Shown here piece after piece: positions 17,371 through 30,471 of a stretch of 64,000 nucleotides of DNA. The first letter of the stretch is position 1, and each line of letters opens with the position of its first letter. The notes under the pieces are model-generated. The model did not search any database, was not told the DNA's origin, and saw nothing but the letters and a program-made list of their open reading frames with translations. Both the position numbers and the translations under genes were made by a program. This stretch comes from Streptomyces sp. CCM_MD2014 (GTDB lineage Bacteria; Actinomycetota; Actinomycetes; Streptomycetales; Streptomycetaceae): contig NZ_CP009754.1 of the NCBI RefSeq assembly GCF_000772045.1, forward strand, positions 7,130,001 through 7,194,000. The letters run 5' to 3'.

Positions 17371-17952
17371 ATGGACAAGCAGCAGGATCAGCGGTCCGAG
17401 GCCCGGCCCGTTCTGGAGGGGCCCGACATCGCGCGGGTGCTCACCCGCATCGCCCACGAGATCGTCGAACGCGCCAAGGGCGCCGACGACGTGGTGCTCC
17501 TCGGCATCCCGACCCGCGGCGTCTTCCTCGCCCGGCGGCTCGCCGACAAGCTGGAGCAGATCACCGAGCGCAAGATGCCGGTCGGCTCGCTCGACATCAC
17601 CATGTACCGCGACGACCTGCGCATGCATCCGCCGCGCGCCCTGGCCCGCACCGAGATCCCCGGTGACGGCATCGACGGCCGCCTCGTCGTCCTCGTCGAC
17701 GACGTGCTCTTCTCCGGCCGCACCATCCGCGCCGCCCTCGACGCGCTGAACGACATCGGCCGCCCGCGCGCGGTGCAGCTCGCCGTCCTCGTCGACCGCG
17801 GCCACCGGGAACTGCCCATCCGCGCCGACTACGTCGGCAAGAACCTCCCGACGTCGCTGCGGGAGACGGTCAAGGTCCAGCTCGCCGAGGAGGACGGTCG
17901 CGACACCGTGCTGCTCGGTGCCAAGCCGGACACCCCGGGCGCCCACCCGTAA
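17371..17952 (+). CDS. pyrR: Bifunctional pyr operon regulator / uracil phosphoribosyltransferase
   Basis: Binds pyr mRNA when UMP/UTP is high and has weak uracil phosphoribosyltransferase activity. The 193-residue PRTase-fold protein has LGIPTRGVFLARRLADKLEQ, the PRPP loop LVVLVDDVLFSGRTIRAALD, and RPRAVQLAVLVDRGHRELPI near the end. It is the first gene of the pyrimidine operon, and its own leader carries the expected PyrR target. The ATG at 17371 is 10 bases after the AAGGGGG site. Confidence 0.96.
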   Translation: MDKQQDQRSEARPVLEGPDIARVLTRIAHEIVERAKGADDVVLLGIPTRGVFLARRLADKLEQITERKMPVGSLDITMYRDDLRMHPPRALARTEIPGDGIDGRLVVLVDDVLFSGRTIRAALDALNDIGRPRAVQLAVLVDRGHRELPIRADYVGKNLPTSLRETVKVQLAEEDGRDTVLLGAKPDTPGAHP

Positions 17953-18064
17953 CACCCCGCGTACGCGCCCGCCCGTGCCGTGCGCCCGCTCGGCGCGCCC
18001 TCGCGCGCCCGGCCGCCCGAATTATCCCGCTCTTCCGCATGAATCGCCCTACGGAGCCTGACAG

Positions 18065-19045
18065 ATGCAGCGTCATCTCATCTCGGCCGCCGACCTCACC
18101 CGCGACGACGCCGTCCTGATCCTCGACACCGCCGAGGAGATGGCCCGGGTCGCGGACCGGCCGATCAAGAAACTGCCCACCCTGCGCGGCCGTACCGTCG
18201 TCAACCTCTTCTTCGAGGACTCCACCCGGACCCGGATCTCCTTCGAGGCCGCCGAGAAGCGCCTGTCCGCGGACGTCATCAACTTCACCGCCAAGGGCTC
18301 CAGCGTCTCCAAGGGCGAGTCCCTCAAGGACACCGCCCAGACCCTGGAGGCCATGGGCGTCGACGCCGTCGTCATCCGGCACGGCGCCTCCGGCGCCCCG
18401 TACCGCCTGGCCACCTCCGGCTGGATCGACGCCCACGTCATCAACGCCGGCGACGGCACCCACCAGCACCCCACCCAGGCCCTCCTGGACGCCTTCACCA
18501 TGCGCCGCCGCCTGGTCGGCCCCGACGCCGGCCTCGGCAAGGACCTCGACGGCCGCCGCGTCACCCTCGTCGGCGACATCCTGCACAGCCGCGTCGCCCG
18601 CTCCAACGTCGACCTGCTGCACACCCTCGGCGCCGAGGTCACCCTCGTCGCCCCGCCCACCCTGCTCCCGGTCGGCGTCGAGACCTGGCCCTGCGAGGTC
18701 TCCTACGACCTCGACTCGACGCTGACCAAGTCCGACGCGGTGATGCTGCTGCGCGTGCAGCGCGAGCGCATGAACGCCGCGTTCTTCCCCACCGAGCGCG
18801 AGTACTCCCGCCGCTACGGTCTCGACGGCGACCGCATGGCGAAGATGCCCGACCACGCCATCGTGATGCACCCCGGCCCGATGGTCCGCGGCATGGAGAT
18901 CACCGCCGAGGTCGCCGACTCCGGCCGCTGCACCGTCGTCGAGCAGGTCACCAACGGCGTCTCCGTCCGGATGGCCGTCCTCTACCTGCTGCTCGGCGGC
19001 GCCGAGCCCGCCGTCACCCACGCCCGACCCACCGAGGAGAAGTAA
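18065..19045 (+). CDS. pyrB: Aspartate carbamoyltransferase catalytic subunit
   Basis: Condenses carbamoyl phosphate with aspartate, the first committed pyrimidine step. The 326-residue protein has FFEDSTRTRISFEAAEKRL (carbamoyl-phosphate site), GTHQHPTQALLDAFT, RVTLVGDILHSRVARSNVD and MHPGPMVRGMEI. No regulatory pyrI gene is present, as usual in actinobacteria. It follows pyrR after 112 bases with no obvious hairpin and precedes pyrC by 4 bases. Confidence 0.98.
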   Translation: MQRHLISAADLTRDDAVLILDTAEEMARVADRPIKKLPTLRGRTVVNLFFEDSTRTRISFEAAEKRLSADVINFTAKGSSVSKGESLKDTAQTLEAMGVDAVVIRHGASGAPYRLATSGWIDAHVINAGDGTHQHPTQALLDAFTMRRRLVGPDAGLGKDLDGRRVTLVGDILHSRVARSNVDLLHTLGAEVTLVAPPTLLPVGVETWPCEVSYDLDSTLTKSDAVMLLRVQRERMNAAFFPTEREYSRRYGLDGDRMAKMPDHAIVMHPGPMVRGMEITAEVADSGRCTVVEQVTNGVSVRMAVLYLLLGGAEPAVTHARPTEEK

Positions 19046-19049
19046 GACG

Positions 19050-20336
19050 ATGAGCAAGACCCTGATCCGCGGTGCGAAGGTGCTCGGCGGCGAGCCGCAG
19101 GACGTGCTGATCGACGGTACGACGATCGCCGAGGTGGGCACCGGACTGTCCGCCGAGGGAGCCGAGGTGGTCGAGGCCGGCGGCAAGGTGCTGCTGCCCG
19201 GCCTGGTCGACCTCCACACCCACCTGCGCGAGCCCGGCCGCGAGGACTCCGAGACGGTCCTGACCGGCACCCGCGCGGCGGCGAGCGGCGGCTACACCAA
19301 CGTCTTCGCCATGGCCAACACCTTCCCGGTCGCCGACACCGCCGGCGTCGTCGAGCAGGTCTGGCGGCTCGGCCAGGAGTCCGGCTACTGCGACGTGCAG
19401 CCCATCGGCGCCGTCACGGTCGGCCTGGAGGGCGCCAAGCTCGCCGAGCTGGGCGCGATGCACGAGTCCGCGGCCGGCGTCACCGTCTTCTCCGACGACG
19501 GCAAGTGCGTCCACGACGCCGTGATCATGCGCCGTGCCCTGGAGTACGTGAAGGCCTTCGACGGCGTCGTCGCCCAGCACGCCCAGGAGCCCCGGCTCAC
19601 CGAGGGCGCCCAGATGAACGAGGGCGTGGTCTCCGCCGAGCTGGGTCTCGGCGGCTGGCCCGCCGTCGCCGAGGAGTCGATCATCGCCCGGGACGTGCTG
19701 CTGGCCGAGCACGTCGGCTCCCGCGTCCACATCTGCCACCTGTCGACCGCCGGATCCGTCGAGATCGTCCGCTGGGCCAAGTCCCGCGGCATCGACGTCA
19801 CCGCCGAGGTCACCCCGCACCACCTCCTCCTCACCGACGAGCTGGTCCGGTCCTACGACCCGGTCTACAAGGTCAACCCGCCGCTGCGCACCGAGCGTGA
19901 CGTCCTGGCCCTGCGCGAGGCGCTCGCCGACGGCACGATCGACATCGTCGCCACCGACCACGCCCCGCACCCGCACGAGGACAAGGACTGCGAGTGGGCC
20001 GCCGCCGCCATGGGCATGGTGGGCCTGGAGACCGCGCTGTCGGTGGTGCAGGAGACCATGGTGGACACGGGCCTGCTGGACTGGGCCGGCGTCGCCGAGC
20101 GCATGTCCTTCAAGCCCGCCAAGATCGGACAGGCCACCGGACACGGCCGTCCCGTCTCGGCTGGTGAGCCCGCCAACCTCACCCTGGTCGACACGGAATA
20201 CCGTGGCCGGGTGGACCCCGCGGGCTTCGCCTCGCGCAGCCGCAACACCCCCTACGAGGGCCGTGAGCTGCCGGGCCGTGTGACGCACACGTGGCTGCGG
20301 GGCAAGGCCACGCTCGTCGACGGGAAGCTCACGTGA
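19050..20336 (+). CDS. pyrC: Dihydroorotase
   Basis: Cyclises carbamoyl aspartate to dihydroorotate using zinc. The 428-residue amidohydrolase-fold protein has the metal motif GLVDLHTHLREPG, DDGKCVHDA, HICHLSTAGSVEIVRWAKS and the late ATDHAPHPHEDK with the catalytic Asp. It is the long (type I) bacterial form. Its stop overlaps the next start (GTGA at 20333-20336). Confidence 0.97.
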   Translation: MSKTLIRGAKVLGGEPQDVLIDGTTIAEVGTGLSAEGAEVVEAGGKVLLPGLVDLHTHLREPGREDSETVLTGTRAAASGGYTNVFAMANTFPVADTAGVVEQVWRLGQESGYCDVQPIGAVTVGLEGAKLAELGAMHESAAGVTVFSDDGKCVHDAVIMRRALEYVKAFDGVVAQHAQEPRLTEGAQMNEGVVSAELGLGGWPAVAEESIIARDVLLAEHVGSRVHICHLSTAGSVEIVRWAKSRGIDVTAEVTPHHLLLTDELVRSYDPVYKVNPPLRTERDVLALREALADGTIDIVATDHAPHPHEDKDCEWAAAAMGMVGLETALSVVQETMVDTGLLDWAGVAERMSFKPAKIGQATGHGRPVSAGEPANLTLVDTEYRGRVDPAGFASRSRNTPYEGRELPGRVTHTWLRGKATLVDGKLT

Positions 20337-20908
20337 CATCTGTAGCACCGGTAATCCTGCTGGCCGCCGAGAAGGAATCGGCGGAAGTGACCGACTGGGC
20401 CGCCCGCGTCGGCTGGGTCGTCGGCCTCGGCCTGTTCGTCGCGCTCGTCTACTGGCTGATGCGCGAGGGCTGGAAGTGGCGCGGCACGCTCCAGAGCGAC
20501 CTCCCGGAGCTGCCCGGCGCGCCGGACGACCCGGGCGCGGCGAAACTGGTGCTGAGCGGCCGCTACCACGGCTCCACCACCGCCGGGCAGTGGCTCGACC
20601 GCATCGTGGCGCACGGCCTGGGCACCCGCAGCCGGGTCGAGCTCACGCTGACGGACGCGGGACTGGACGTCGTACGGCCCGGCGCCGCGGACTTCTTCGT
20701 CCCCGTCGCCGCGCTGCGCGAGGCCCGGCTCGACAAGGGCATCGCCGGCAAGGTCCTCACCGAGGGCGGCCTGCTGGTCGTCACCTGGGCCCACGGCGGC
20801 AAACTGATCGACTCCGGCTTCCGCTCCGACCACGCGGCCGAGCACAACGAGTGGGTCGACACCCTGAACGACATGATCAACAAGACGGAAACGGAAGGCG
20901 CACGATGA
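20333..20908 (+). CDS. PH-like domain membrane protein embedded in the pyr operon
   Basis: A 191-residue protein with one N-terminal membrane helix (about residues 21-43, VGWVVGLGLFVALVYWLMR) and a compact C-terminal domain (ELTLTDAGLDVVRPGAADFF, LLVVTWAHGGKLIDSGFRS) resembling the bacterial PH-like/transporter-associated family. The GTG at 20333 overlaps the pyrC stop, and its stop overlaps the carA start, so it is translated with the operon. The same gene is found here in related actinobacteria. Its role in pyrimidine metabolism is unknown; a membrane anchor or regulatory adaptor is possible. Confidence 0.8.
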   Translation: MTSVAPVILLAAEKESAEVTDWAARVGWVVGLGLFVALVYWLMREGWKWRGTLQSDLPELPGAPDDPGAAKLVLSGRYHGSTTAGQWLDRIVAHGLGTRSRVELTLTDAGLDVVRPGAADFFVPVAALREARLDKGIAGKVLTEGGLLVVTWAHGGKLIDSGFRSDHAAEHNEWVDTLNDMINKTETEGAR

Positions 20909-22039
20909 CGACCTCCACCAGGGGAGCCCACCGGACTCCCGCCGTACTCGTCCTGGAGGACGGCCGGGTCTTCCGCGGCCGCGCCTACGGGGCCGTGGGG
21001 GCGACCTTCGGCGAAGCCGTGTTCTCCACCGGCATGACCGGCTACCAGGAGACCCTCACCGACCCGTCGTACCACCGCCAGGTCGTCGTGATGACCGCCC
21101 CGCACATCGGGAACACCGGCATCAACGACGAGGACATGGAGTCCAAGAAGATCTGGGTCTCCGGGTACGTGGTGCGCGACCCCGCGCGCGTGCCCTCCAA
21201 CTGGCGCTCGACGCGCACCCTCGACGAGGAGCTGGCCGCCCAGGGCGTCGTCGGCATCTCCGGCATCGACACCCGCGCCCTCACCCGCCACCTGCGCGAA
21301 CGCGGCGCCATGCGCGTCGGCATCTTCTCCGGCAACGCGCTGCCCGACGAGGGCACCATGCTCGCCGAGGTCCGCCAGGCCCCCGAGATGAGCGGCGCCG
21401 ACCTCTCCGCCGAGGTCGCCACCACCGAGGCGTACGTCGTCCCGGCGATCGGCGAGAAGAAGTTCACCGTCGCCGCCGTCGACCTCGGCATCAAGGGCAT
21501 GACCCCGCACCGCATGGCCGAGCGCGGCATCGAGGTGCACGTCCTGCCCGCCACGGCCACCGTCGAGGACGTCTACGCCGTCAACCCGGACGGCGTGTTC
21601 TTCTCCAACGGCCCCGGCGACCCGTCCACCGCCGACCACCCCGTCTCGGTCATGCGGGGCGTCCTGGAGCGCGGCACCCCGCTCTTCGGCATCTGCTTCG
21701 GCAACCAGATCCTGGGCCGCGCCCTCGGCTTCGGCACCTTCAAGCTGAAGTACGGCCACCGCGGCATCAACCAGCCCGTGCAGGACCGCACGACCGGCAA
21801 GGTCGAGGTCACCGCGCACAACCACGGATTCGCCGTCGACGCCCCGCTCGACCAGGTCTCCGACACCCCCTACGGCCGCGCCGAGGTCTCCCACGTCTGC
21901 CTCAACGACAACGTGGTGGAGGGCCTCCAGCTCCTCGACCGGCCGGCCTTCAGCGTCCAGTACCACCCCGAAGCGGCCGCCGGCCCGCACGACGCCGCCT
22001 ACCTGTTCGACCGCTTCGTTTCCCTGATGGAGGGCCAGC

Positions 22040-22047
<8 letters not shown>
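20905..22047 (+). CDS. carA: Carbamoyl phosphate synthase small (glutaminase) subunit
   Basis: Hydrolyses glutamine and passes ammonia to CarB. The 380-residue protein has the CPSase small-chain N-domain (VFSTGMTGYQETLTDPSYH, then GIDTRALTRHLRERG) and a class I amidotransferase domain with nucleophile Cys in LFGICFGNQILGRALG and the partner His/Glu in SVQYHPEAAAGPHD. The ATG at 20905 overlaps the previous stop by 4 bases; the stop overlaps carB by 8. Confidence 0.98.
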
Positions 22048-25348
<3,301 letters not shown>

Positions 25349-25355
25349 CAGCCCC

Positions 25356-25385
25356 GAGGGGGACACCGGAAACGGTGTCCCCCTC
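25356..25385 (+). terminator. Terminator or attenuator between carB and pyrD
   Basis: A perfect 13-bp stem (25356-25368 and 25373-25385) capped by a GAAA tetraloop, followed by TTCAT. It lies 8 bases after the carB stop and ends 14 bases before the pyrD start. It could end most carAB transcripts, or attenuate pyrD-pyrF. Confidence 0.85.
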
Positions 25386-25399
25386 TTCATGAGGACACC

Positions 25400-26502
<1,103 letters not shown>

Positions 26503-26506
<4 letters not shown>

Positions 26507-27348
26507 CGCTACTGGAACCCTTCGGCGCCCGGCTGCGCCGCGCCATGGACGAGCGCGGTCCGCTCTGCGTGGGCATCGACCCGCACGCCTCCCTGCTCGC
26601 CGAGTGGGGCCTGAACGACGACGTGGCCGGCCTCGAGCGCTTCAGCCGCACCGTCGTGGAGGCGGTGGCCGACCGGGTCGCCGTGCTCAAGCCGCAGAGC
26701 GCCTTCTTCGAGCGGTTCGGCTCGCGCGGCGTGGCCGTGCTGGAGAAGTCGGTCCAGGAGGCGCGGGCGGCCGGCGCGCTGGTCGTGACGGACGCCAAGC
26801 GCGGCGACATCGGCTCGACCATGGCCGCCTACGCCGAGTCGTTCCTGCACAAGGACGCCCCGCTGTTCTCCGACGCGCTGACCGTCTCGCCCTACCTCGG
26901 CTACGGCTCCCTGAAGCCGGCCGTCGACCTGGCGCGCGAGAGCGGCGCGGGCCTGTTCGTGCTGGCGCTGACCTCCAACCCGGAGGGCGGCGAGGTCCAG
27001 CACGCGGTGCGGGACGACGGGCGCAGCGTCGGGGCGACGATGCTGGCGCACCTGGCCGCCGAGAACGCGGGGGAGGAGCCCCTGGGGTCCTTCGGCGCGG
27101 TGGTCGGCGCCACGCTGGGCGACCTGTCCTCGTACGACCTGGGCATCAACGGTCCGCTGCTGGCCCCGGGCATCGGCGCCCAGGGGGCCACGCCGGCGGA
27201 TCTGCCGCACGTGTTCGGTGCCGCGGTGCGCAACGTGGTGCCGAGCGTGAGCCGGGGTGTCCTTCGTCACGGTCCCGACGTGGGCGCCTTGCGGACGGCC
27301 GCCGACCGTTTCGCGGCGGAGATCCGGACCGCGGTCACGGCCTCCTGA
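26503..27348 (+). CDS. pyrF: Orotidine 5'-phosphate decarboxylase
   Basis: Decarboxylates OMP to UMP. The 281-residue protein is of the longer type found in actinobacteria, with PLCVGIDPHASLLAEWGL near the start, the catalytic VTDAKRGDIGSTMAAYAESF, and the phosphate-binding LLAPGIGAQGATPADL. It is the last gene of the pyrimidine cluster; the 223-base gap after it holds the sIHF promoter. Confidence 0.96.
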
Positions 27349-27433
27349 CTCTGGATACATCCTCAAATCAGAGGGAGTATGTCCTAAATGTCCGGCCTGA
27401 CGGAGGCTGACCAGGACTTTTCCGCTGTTCTCG

Positions 27434-27462
27434 CTGACTCTGGCGGACTTGACCGCTAGTCT
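27434..27462 (+). promoter_or_regulatory. Candidate sigma-70-type promoter of the sIHF gene
   Basis: CTGACT (27434-27439) and TAGTCT (27457-27462) are separated by 17 bases, close to the HrdB-type pattern. The predicted start near 27469 leaves a leader of about 100 bases before the sIHF GTG. Upstream, an imperfect inverted repeat around 27350-27390 could end pyrF. Confidence 0.5.
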
Positions 27463-27571
27463 CCGTCGAGAGTCAACGGGCGAGCGTGTTGCTCGTGGCT
27501 CACCAGGTGAGGGGCGACTAGGTTCCTCACCGGTCCGTATCCGACAGTTCGACATCCGAGGTGACGTAGGC

Positions 27572-27895
27572 GTGGCTCTTCCGCCCCTTACCCCTGAACA
27601 GCGCGCAGCCGCGCTCGAAAAGGCCGCCGCGGCTCGCCGGGAGCGGGCCGAGGTCAAGAATCGACTCAAGCACTCCGGCGCCTCCCTCCACGAGGTCATC
27701 AAGCAGGGTCAGGAGAACGACGTCATCGGCAAGATGAAGGTCTCCGCCCTCCTCGAGTCCCTGCCGGGCGTGGGCAAAGTCCGCGCCAAGCAGATCATGG
27801 AGCGACTGGGCATCTCCGAGAGCCGCCGCGTGCGCGGCCTCGGGTCCAACCAGATCGCGTCCCTGGAGCGCGAGTTCGGCAGCACCGGCAGCTGA
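27572..27895 (+). CDS. sihF: Streptomyces integration host factor-type nucleoid protein
   Basis: A small basic nucleoid-associated protein that binds DNA non-specifically and constrains supercoils; actinobacterial homologues (sIHF/mIHF) affect development and antibiotic production. It is 107 residues: an N-terminal helix (ALPPLTPEQRAAALEKAAAA) and a helix-two turns-helix region with LLESLPGVGKVRAKQIMERL and VRGLGSNQIASLEREF. The GTG at 27572 has GAGGTGA at 27558-27564; the frame is open upstream, but the known Streptomyces protein starts here. gmk follows. Confidence 0.93.
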   Translation: MALPPLTPEQRAAALEKAAAARRERAEVKNRLKHSGASLHEVIKQGQENDVIGKMKVSALLESLPGVGKVRAKQIMERLGISESRRVRGLGSNQIASLEREFGSTGS

Positions 27896-27909
27896 GTCCC
27901 GACCACTCC

Positions 27910-27929
27910 GCGATTGCTGGAATAATCGC
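27910..27929. promoter_or_regulatory. Inverted repeat over a putative leaderless gmk promoter
   Basis: GCGATT (27910-27915) and AATCGC (27924-27929) flank an 8-base spacer. The repeat contains AATAAT (27921-27926), a -10-like hexamer ending 6 bases before the gmk ATG at 27933, so gmk may have a leaderless transcript in addition to read-through from sIHF. Confidence 0.4.
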
Positions 27930-27932
27930 TGC

Positions 27933-28526
27933 ATGGCTGCAACACCCCGGGGGACGTCCCCCGTACCCCCGGACGCACGTCCGCGGCTGACCGTGCTCTC
28001 CGGCCCCTCGGGGGTCGGCAAGAGCACGGTCGTCGCCCATATGCGCAAGGAACACCCCGAGGTTTGGCTGTCGGTCTCGGCGACGACCCGCAAGCCCCGC
28101 CCCGGCGAGCAGCACGGCGTCCACTACTTCTTCGTCAGCGACGAGGAGATGGACAAGCTGATCGCCAACGGCGAGCTGCTGGAGTGGGCCGAGTTCGCCG
28201 GCAACCGCTACGGCACGCCGCGTACGGCCGTGCTGGAGCGCCTGGAGTCCGGTGAGCCGGTGCTCCTGGAGATCGACCTCCAGGGAGCGCGGCAGGTCCG
28301 CGAGTCCATGCCCGAGGCCCGGCTGGTGTTCCTGGCCCCGCCCTCCTGGGACGAGCTGGTGCGCAGGCTCACCGGCCGGGGCACCGAACCGCCGGAGGTG
28401 ATCGAGCGCCGCCTCGCCGCGGCCAAGGTCGAGCTGGCGGCCGAGCCGGAGTTCGACCAGACTCTGGTGAACACCTCCGTCGAGGACGTGGCGCGCGAGC
28501 TGCTAGCCTTGACGAACGTCGTGTGA
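27933..28526 (+). CDS. gmk: Guanylate kinase
   Basis: Phosphorylates GMP to GDP with ATP. The 197-residue protein has Walker A GPSGVGKSTVVAHM, the GMP-binding SVSATTRKPRPGEQHGVHYF, GNRYGTPRTAVLE and VLLEIDLQGARQVRE, all standard. An N-terminal Ala/Pro-rich extension of about 20 residues precedes the core. It sits in the conserved actinobacterial order sIHF-gmk-rpoZ-coaBC-metK-priA. Confidence 0.96.
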   Translation: MAATPRGTSPVPPDARPRLTVLSGPSGVGKSTVVAHMRKEHPEVWLSVSATTRKPRPGEQHGVHYFFVSDEEMDKLIANGELLEWAEFAGNRYGTPRTAVLERLESGEPVLLEIDLQGARQVRESMPEARLVFLAPPSWDELVRRLTGRGTEPPEVIERRLAAAKVELAAEPEFDQTLVNTSVEDVARELLALTNVV

Positions 28527-28588
28527 TCGCCACAGGTCGTCCTGTGATCGTCCCGGCAGAATCTTTCCCATCCATCGGAAGGTAGAGC

Positions 28589-28861
28589 GTGTCCTCTTCC
28601 ATCTCCGCGCCCGAGGGCATCATCAACCCGCCGATCGACGAGCTCCTCGAGGCCACGGACTCGAAGTACAGCCTCGTGATCTACGCGGCCAAGCGGGCCC
28701 GCCAGATCAACGCGTACTACTCGCAGCTCGGCGAGGGCCTCCTCGAGTACGTCGGTCCGCTCGTCGACACCCACGTCCACGAGAAGCCGCTCTCGATCGC
28801 CCTGCGCGAGATCAACGCGGGGCTGCTGACGTCCGAGGCCATCGAGGGCCCGGCGCAGTAG
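28589..28861 (+). CDS. rpoZ: RNA polymerase omega subunit
   Basis: Small subunit that helps the beta' subunit fold and RNA polymerase assemble. It is 90 residues with the conserved PPIDELLEATDSKYSLVIYA and AAKRARQINAYYSQL segments. The GTG at 28589 has GGAAGG at 28577-28582. A terminator hairpin follows. Confidence 0.96.
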   Translation: MSSSISAPEGIINPPIDELLEATDSKYSLVIYAAKRARQINAYYSQLGEGLLEYVGPLVDTHVHEKPLSIALREINAGLLTSEAIEGPAQ

Positions 28862-28923
28862 CACCAGAAGTATCGGCGATCAGCAGTATCGGCGGTCATA
28901 TCTTCAGCCTTACGCTGACTTGT

Positions 28924-28958
28924 CCACAGGCCCGGCAGTCCGACTGTCGGGCCTGTGG
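28924..28958 (+). terminator. Terminator after rpoZ
   Basis: A 16-bp stem (28924-28939 and 28943-28958) with a CCG loop and one G-U-type mismatch, in the rpoZ-coaBC gap. There is no T-run. Confidence 0.8.
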
Positions 28959-29029
28959 TGTGTGATGGGACGTACGCGCTGTCAGAGCGGCGCGTGGTCC
29001 GAGCGCGGTATCCGAACCGGGGAGAGACG

Positions 29030-30232
29030 GTGGACAAGCCCAAGGTCGTTCTGGGGGTCAGCGGCGGCATCGCCGCCTACAAGGCCTGTGAGCTGCTGCG
29101 CAGACTCACCGAGTCCGGGCACGACGTCCGGGTCGTCCCCACCGCCTCCGCACTGCACTTCGTGGGCGCCGCCACCTGGTCCGCCCTGTCCGGCAACCCG
29201 GTCTCCACCGAGGTCTGGGACGACGTCCACGAGGTCCCGCACGTGCGCATCGGCCAGCACGCCGACCTGGTCGTCGTCGCCCCGGCCACCGCCGACATGC
29301 TCGCCAAGGCGGCCCACGGACTGGCCGACGACCTGCTCACCAACACCCTGCTCACGGCCCGCTGCCCGGTCGTCTTCGCCCCCGCCATGCACACCGAGAT
29401 GTGGGAGCACCCGGCCACCCAGGAGAACGTGGCGACGCTGCGCCGCCGCGGCGCCGTCGTGATCGAACCCGCCGTCGGCCGCCTCACCGGCGTCGACACC
29501 GGCAAGGGCCGGCTGCCCGACCCGGCCGAGATCTTCGAGGTCTGCCGCCGGGTCCTGGCCCGCGGGGTGCGCGAGCCCGACCTCGCCGGACGGCACGTGG
29601 TCGTCAGCGCCGGCGGCACCCGGGAGCCCCTCGACCCGGTCCGCTTCCTCGGCAACCGCTCCTCCGGCAAGCAGGGCTACGCCCTCGCCCGTACCGCCGC
29701 CGCCCGCGGCGCCCGCGTCACGCTCGTCGCGGCGAACGCGTCGATGCCCGACCCGGCCGGCGTGGACGTGGTGCCGGTCGGCACGGCGGTGGAGCTGCGC
29801 GAGGCGATGCTGCGCGCAGCGGCGGACGCCGACGCGGTGGTCATGGCCGCGGCGGTGGCGGACTTCCGGCCCGCGACGTACGCCACCGGGAAGATCAAGA
29901 AGAAGGACGGCCAGGAACCCGCGCCGATCGCCCTCGTGCGTAATCCGGACATCCTCGCGGAGGTCTCCGCGACCCGGGCCCGCCCCGGGCAGGTGGTCGT
30001 CGGCTTCGCCGCCGAGACCGACGACGTCCTGGCCAACGGCCGGGCCAAGCTGAAACGGAAGGGCTGCGACCTCCTCGTGGTGAACGAGGTGGGGGAGCGC
30101 AAGACCTTCGGTTCCGAGGAGAACGAGGCGGTGATCCTGGGTGCCGACGGCAGCGAGACGCCGGTCGCCCACGGCCCGAAGGAAGCGCTGGCCGACGCGG
30201 TCTGGGACCTCGTCGCCCGGCGACTGGCATGA
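29030..30232 (+). CDS. coaBC: Bifunctional phosphopantothenoylcysteine decarboxylase / synthetase
   Basis: Two steps of coenzyme A synthesis: CoaB joins cysteine to phosphopantothenate and CoaC decarboxylates the product using FMN. Of its 400 residues, the N-terminal flavoprotein domain has VVLGVSGGIAAYKACELLRR and VFAPAMHTEMWEHPATQENV (His/Asn active-site motif), and the C-terminal CoaB domain has VVSAGGTREPLDPVRFLGN and NRSSGKQGYALARTA. The GTG at 29030 follows GGGGAGAG (29019-29026); an open frame to 28955 would run into the terminator. Confidence 0.96.
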   Translation: MDKPKVVLGVSGGIAAYKACELLRRLTESGHDVRVVPTASALHFVGAATWSALSGNPVSTEVWDDVHEVPHVRIGQHADLVVVAPATADMLAKAAHGLADDLLTNTLLTARCPVVFAPAMHTEMWEHPATQENVATLRRRGAVVIEPAVGRLTGVDTGKGRLPDPAEIFEVCRRVLARGVREPDLAGRHVVVSAGGTREPLDPVRFLGNRSSGKQGYALARTAAARGARVTLVAANASMPDPAGVDVVPVGTAVELREAMLRAAADADAVVMAAAVADFRPATYATGKIKKKDGQEPAPIALVRNPDILAEVSATRARPGQVVVGFAAETDDVLANGRAKLKRKGCDLLVVNEVGERKTFGSEENEAVILGADGSETPVAHGPKEALADAVWDLVARRLA

Positions 30233-30308
30233 CTGGCCCATTCGCTCGAAGCAGCCTCGAAGACGACGCATTCCAGCGTGGCGCCCCTGGCCAAGGATGC
30301 TTCCTTCT

Positions 30309-30390
30309 GGGCAGAATGCCCGTGCCGCAGGTCACAGCCCTCCCGAGAGCTGAGACGGGTGGGCCCGCGGCGGAGTGCGACCGATAAACT
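30309..30390 (+). promoter_or_regulatory. metK upstream region: small hairpin and -10-like motif
   Basis: The 239-base gap before metK holds a short hairpin (GGGCA/TGCCC with a GAA loop, 30309-30321) and a -10-like TAAACT (30385-30390), which would give a leader of about 75 bases. I see no SAM-I, SAM-II or SAM-IV riboswitch signature. Confidence 0.35.
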
Positions 30391-30471
30391 GTTCTCGGAC
30401 GTCGCCGGGTGCAGCTCCCCGTGCCGTCCACCAATGATCAGCCAGCAGCCGCTGCAACCCCAGGGAGCGTT

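Noticed and set aside
30233..30471. A SAM riboswitch before metK.
   Set aside because: I looked for SAM-I, SAM-II and SAM-IV core sequences and saw none.
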